Virus record (IMG/VR): IMGVR_UViG_3300042466_000179
Coordinates: 1 to 29,019 of that record
Length of the DNA stretch: 29,019 nucleotides
DNA from: a virus
Reading direction: 5' to 3' (one strand)
The translations under genes were made by a program, and so were the position numbers. The notes beneath the pieces were generated by a model. The model searched no databases. It was not told where the DNA came from and saw only the letters and a list, made by a program, of their open reading frames with translations. Positions 27,896-29,019 of the stretch are shown piece after piece (positions within the stretch are counted from its first letter, which is position 1; every line of letters begins with the position of its first letter).

Positions 27896-28927
27896 TTAGA
27901 CTCCAACCAAGCGAACACCAGCAAACGGATCACGCACGGTAGACACCATTCGGCGCTCGGCGTACAGTGTAATAAAGCCTGGTGCGCTTTGCTCCATTGC
28001 TTGCACAGTCATTTCTTCTACGTCCGCAATCGTAACAAACCTAGGCCAGTTAGCAAGGTACATTGTAAATTTGCCAGCCGCAACGGTTTCCATGTTCGGG
28101 TTTGCGATTACAGGCCAGCCAAAAATATTGTTTACTGCGCCGCCATCATCATCACCAGTTTCTGCCAACAATCGGCTGGCGTTGCCGCTGCTTGCTGCTT
28201 TAAGTTGCCGCAAATCGTGAATTGTGTCTGGGTGCATCATCCAAGCGCAGCCAGGCAAATTCCAATATTGTGCTGGGAAACTTTTTGCCATATTGACCAA
28301 ATCATCGTACACAAATGCAGCGCCGTTTTGCGATACAGTCAATATTGTGTGGATGCCGTCTGTAATTGCTGTGCCAGATGAACCGTAAGCTGCCGAACCG
28401 CTTGCATAATAATTTAGCCCACGTAGGCCATTGGTGCTGCCTGTGCTTGTTGTGCTAGAGCCGGTTTGATCGTTGTTCAAGATCATGCTTGCACCTTCCA
28501 ACTGTGCAAATTCCAGCATCATGTCTTCAACAATTGTTTCGTTAAGATAATTAATGTCGCTCATTACCGCTGTTCGCACGGGCAGGCTGGCGCTGACGAC
28601 ACGGGTTGGCAATTGCCAAATGCTGGTAGCAATGTTCGGTGAACCAGTGTTTGGAGTTGCAGCGTAAAGCCAGGGGTTTGTGCTGTTGGCAGCGTTACCT
28701 GTTTTTGCGACAAACTGCACGCTAGAGCCAGCCGCAGGAATTACCCTAGACAATTCCCGGATTGGATTTGCAAATCGCAGTGCAGCAAAAGCGTTATCAA
28801 AGAATGTGCGCCCACCGATTCCATCTCCAGAACCAGTGAGGGCTGATGCTTCGGACAAATCAATTTTGACTGCATGGCCTTCGTGCAGCGTTTGCTTGAT
28901 GCCCGACAAAATGCGTGCTGTAGTCAT
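27896..28927 (-). CDS. Major capsid protein, HK97 fold
   Basis: A 343-aa protein. ANPIRELSRVIPAAGSSVQF, ISDINYLNETIVEDMMLEFA-like segment (SDINYLNETIVEDM), LILNNDQTGSS-like E-loop region and PGCAWMMHPDTIHDLRQLK followed by NIFGWPVIANPNME match the HK97 capsid fold (N-arm, P-domain spine helix, A-domain). The N-terminal portion before the fold is only about 50 residues, shorter than HK97's 102-residue delta domain, so scaffolding is probably supplied by a separate protein outside the window. The SD is weak (GGGA). Confidence 0.88.
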   Translation of the reverse strand: MTTARILSGIKQTLHEGHAVKIDLSEASALTGSGDGIGGRTFFDNAFAALRFANPIRELSRVIPAAGSSVQFVAKTGNAANSTNPWLYAATPNTGSPNIATSIWQLPTRVVSASLPVRTAVMSDINYLNETIVEDMMLEFAQLEGASMILNNDQTGSSTTSTGSTNGLRGLNYYASGSAAYGSSGTAITDGIHTILTVSQNGAAFVYDDLVNMAKSFPAQYWNLPGCAWMMHPDTIHDLRQLKAASSGNASRLLAETGDDDGGAVNNIFGWPVIANPNMETVAAGKFTMYLANWPRFVTIADVEEMTVQAMEQSAPGFITLYAERRMVSTVRDPFAGVRLVGV

Positions 28928-28945
28928 TTGATTTTCCCGAATGTT

Positions 28946-28980
28946 AAAAAAAGGCAGGGGAAGTCCAACCCCCCCCCTGC
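28946..28980 (-). terminator. Intrinsic-terminator-like hairpin ahead of the capsid gene
   Basis: On the minus strand, GCAGGGG (28980-28974) pairs with CCCCTGC (28960-28954), followed by C and seven T (28952-28946). This is a 7-bp GC-rich stem with a U-tract, the form of a rho-independent terminator. It lies between the stop of the upstream gene (28991) and the capsid start (28927), only 18 nt from the start codon. The loop includes part of a nine-G run. Confidence 0.75.
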
Positions 28981-28990
28981 TAATGGCAAC

Positions 28991-29019
28991 TTAGGTCGAT
29001 GTGCCGGTCGAGCGATAAC
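28991..29019 (-). CDS. 3' end of an upstream structural gene (partial)
   Basis: The last codons read YRSTGTST followed by TAA at 28991-28993, cut by the window edge. The terminator-like hairpin follows 10 nt after the stop, which supports a real gene end. Endings of this kind occur on small capsid-decoration or stabilisation proteins, but too little is visible to say. Confidence 0.4.

Overview
This window is most of the genome of a tailed double-stranded DNA phage with a long non-contractile tail (siphovirus-like). It carries an HK97-type major capsid protein, a lambda-type order of tail genes, an ERF/exonuclease recombination pair and a small YdaS-type Cro repressor. GC content is moderate. 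The small-gene families (MSGGHFNY, 'MTLRDYF', 'WNPLTDDGDALRLA', ERF, Ser-linker replication protein) suggest a Burkholderiales host, perhaps a freshwater one. The host assignment is inference from family resemblance. No host gene, rRNA, tRNA or CRISPR array was seen.

Layout. (1) Positions 73-4262, all on the minus strand and tightly overlapped: cro, a 78-aa gene, a replication-initiator-like gene, a zinc protein, an AT-rich HNH homing endonuclease, a frame-ambiguous gene, a VRR-NUC-like nuclease, NinB, a DUF1364-like HNH protein, a zinc-ribbon protein and a terminase-associated-type HNH endonuclease. (2) Positions 4263-4413: divergent control region with a clear rightward sigma70 promoter and symmetrically placed candidate operators. 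(3) Positions 4414-11206, plus strand: an early operon of about 25 small, mostly 4-nt-overlapping genes, with ERF annealing protein, YqaJ-like exonuclease and a protein with an SSB-like acidic tip at its core. Its last third is a mosaic of small genes sharing a C-terminal module whose codons contain the next gene's ribosome binding site. (4) Positions 11184-12891, minus: lysis module (M15 endolysin, 3TM-type holin, three further small membrane proteins). (5) Positions 12898-20210, minus: receptor-binding module (two fibre or adhesin proteins, a 165-aa structural protein, a 1208-aa J-like tail-tip protein with a collagen-like stretch). (6) Positions 20210-29019, minus: GNAT, two distal-tail proteins, tape measure, G and GT chaperones joined by a canonical -1 slippery heptamer, tail completion, tube, terminator, head closure and adaptor proteins, major capsid protein, and the 3' end of one more gene.

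The left-end HNH gene points leftward and the capsid gene at the right end also points leftward. Terminase, portal and protease are absent. The simplest reading is that the genome is circular or circularly permuted, and that the missing packaging genes lie across the window boundary in one leftward transcription unit running from cro through packaging, head, tail and lysis. No integrase, CI-type repressor, helicase, polymerase or Q-like antiterminator was recognised inside the window.

Points most worth a second look: the lambda-like -1 frameshift site (G GGA AAC at 24536-24542), a gene with an apparent AUU start and two competing frames just behind the homing endonuclease gene, the repeated C-terminal/SD module at 9638-10807, the operator layout, and a terminator-like hairpin just ahead of the capsid gene.
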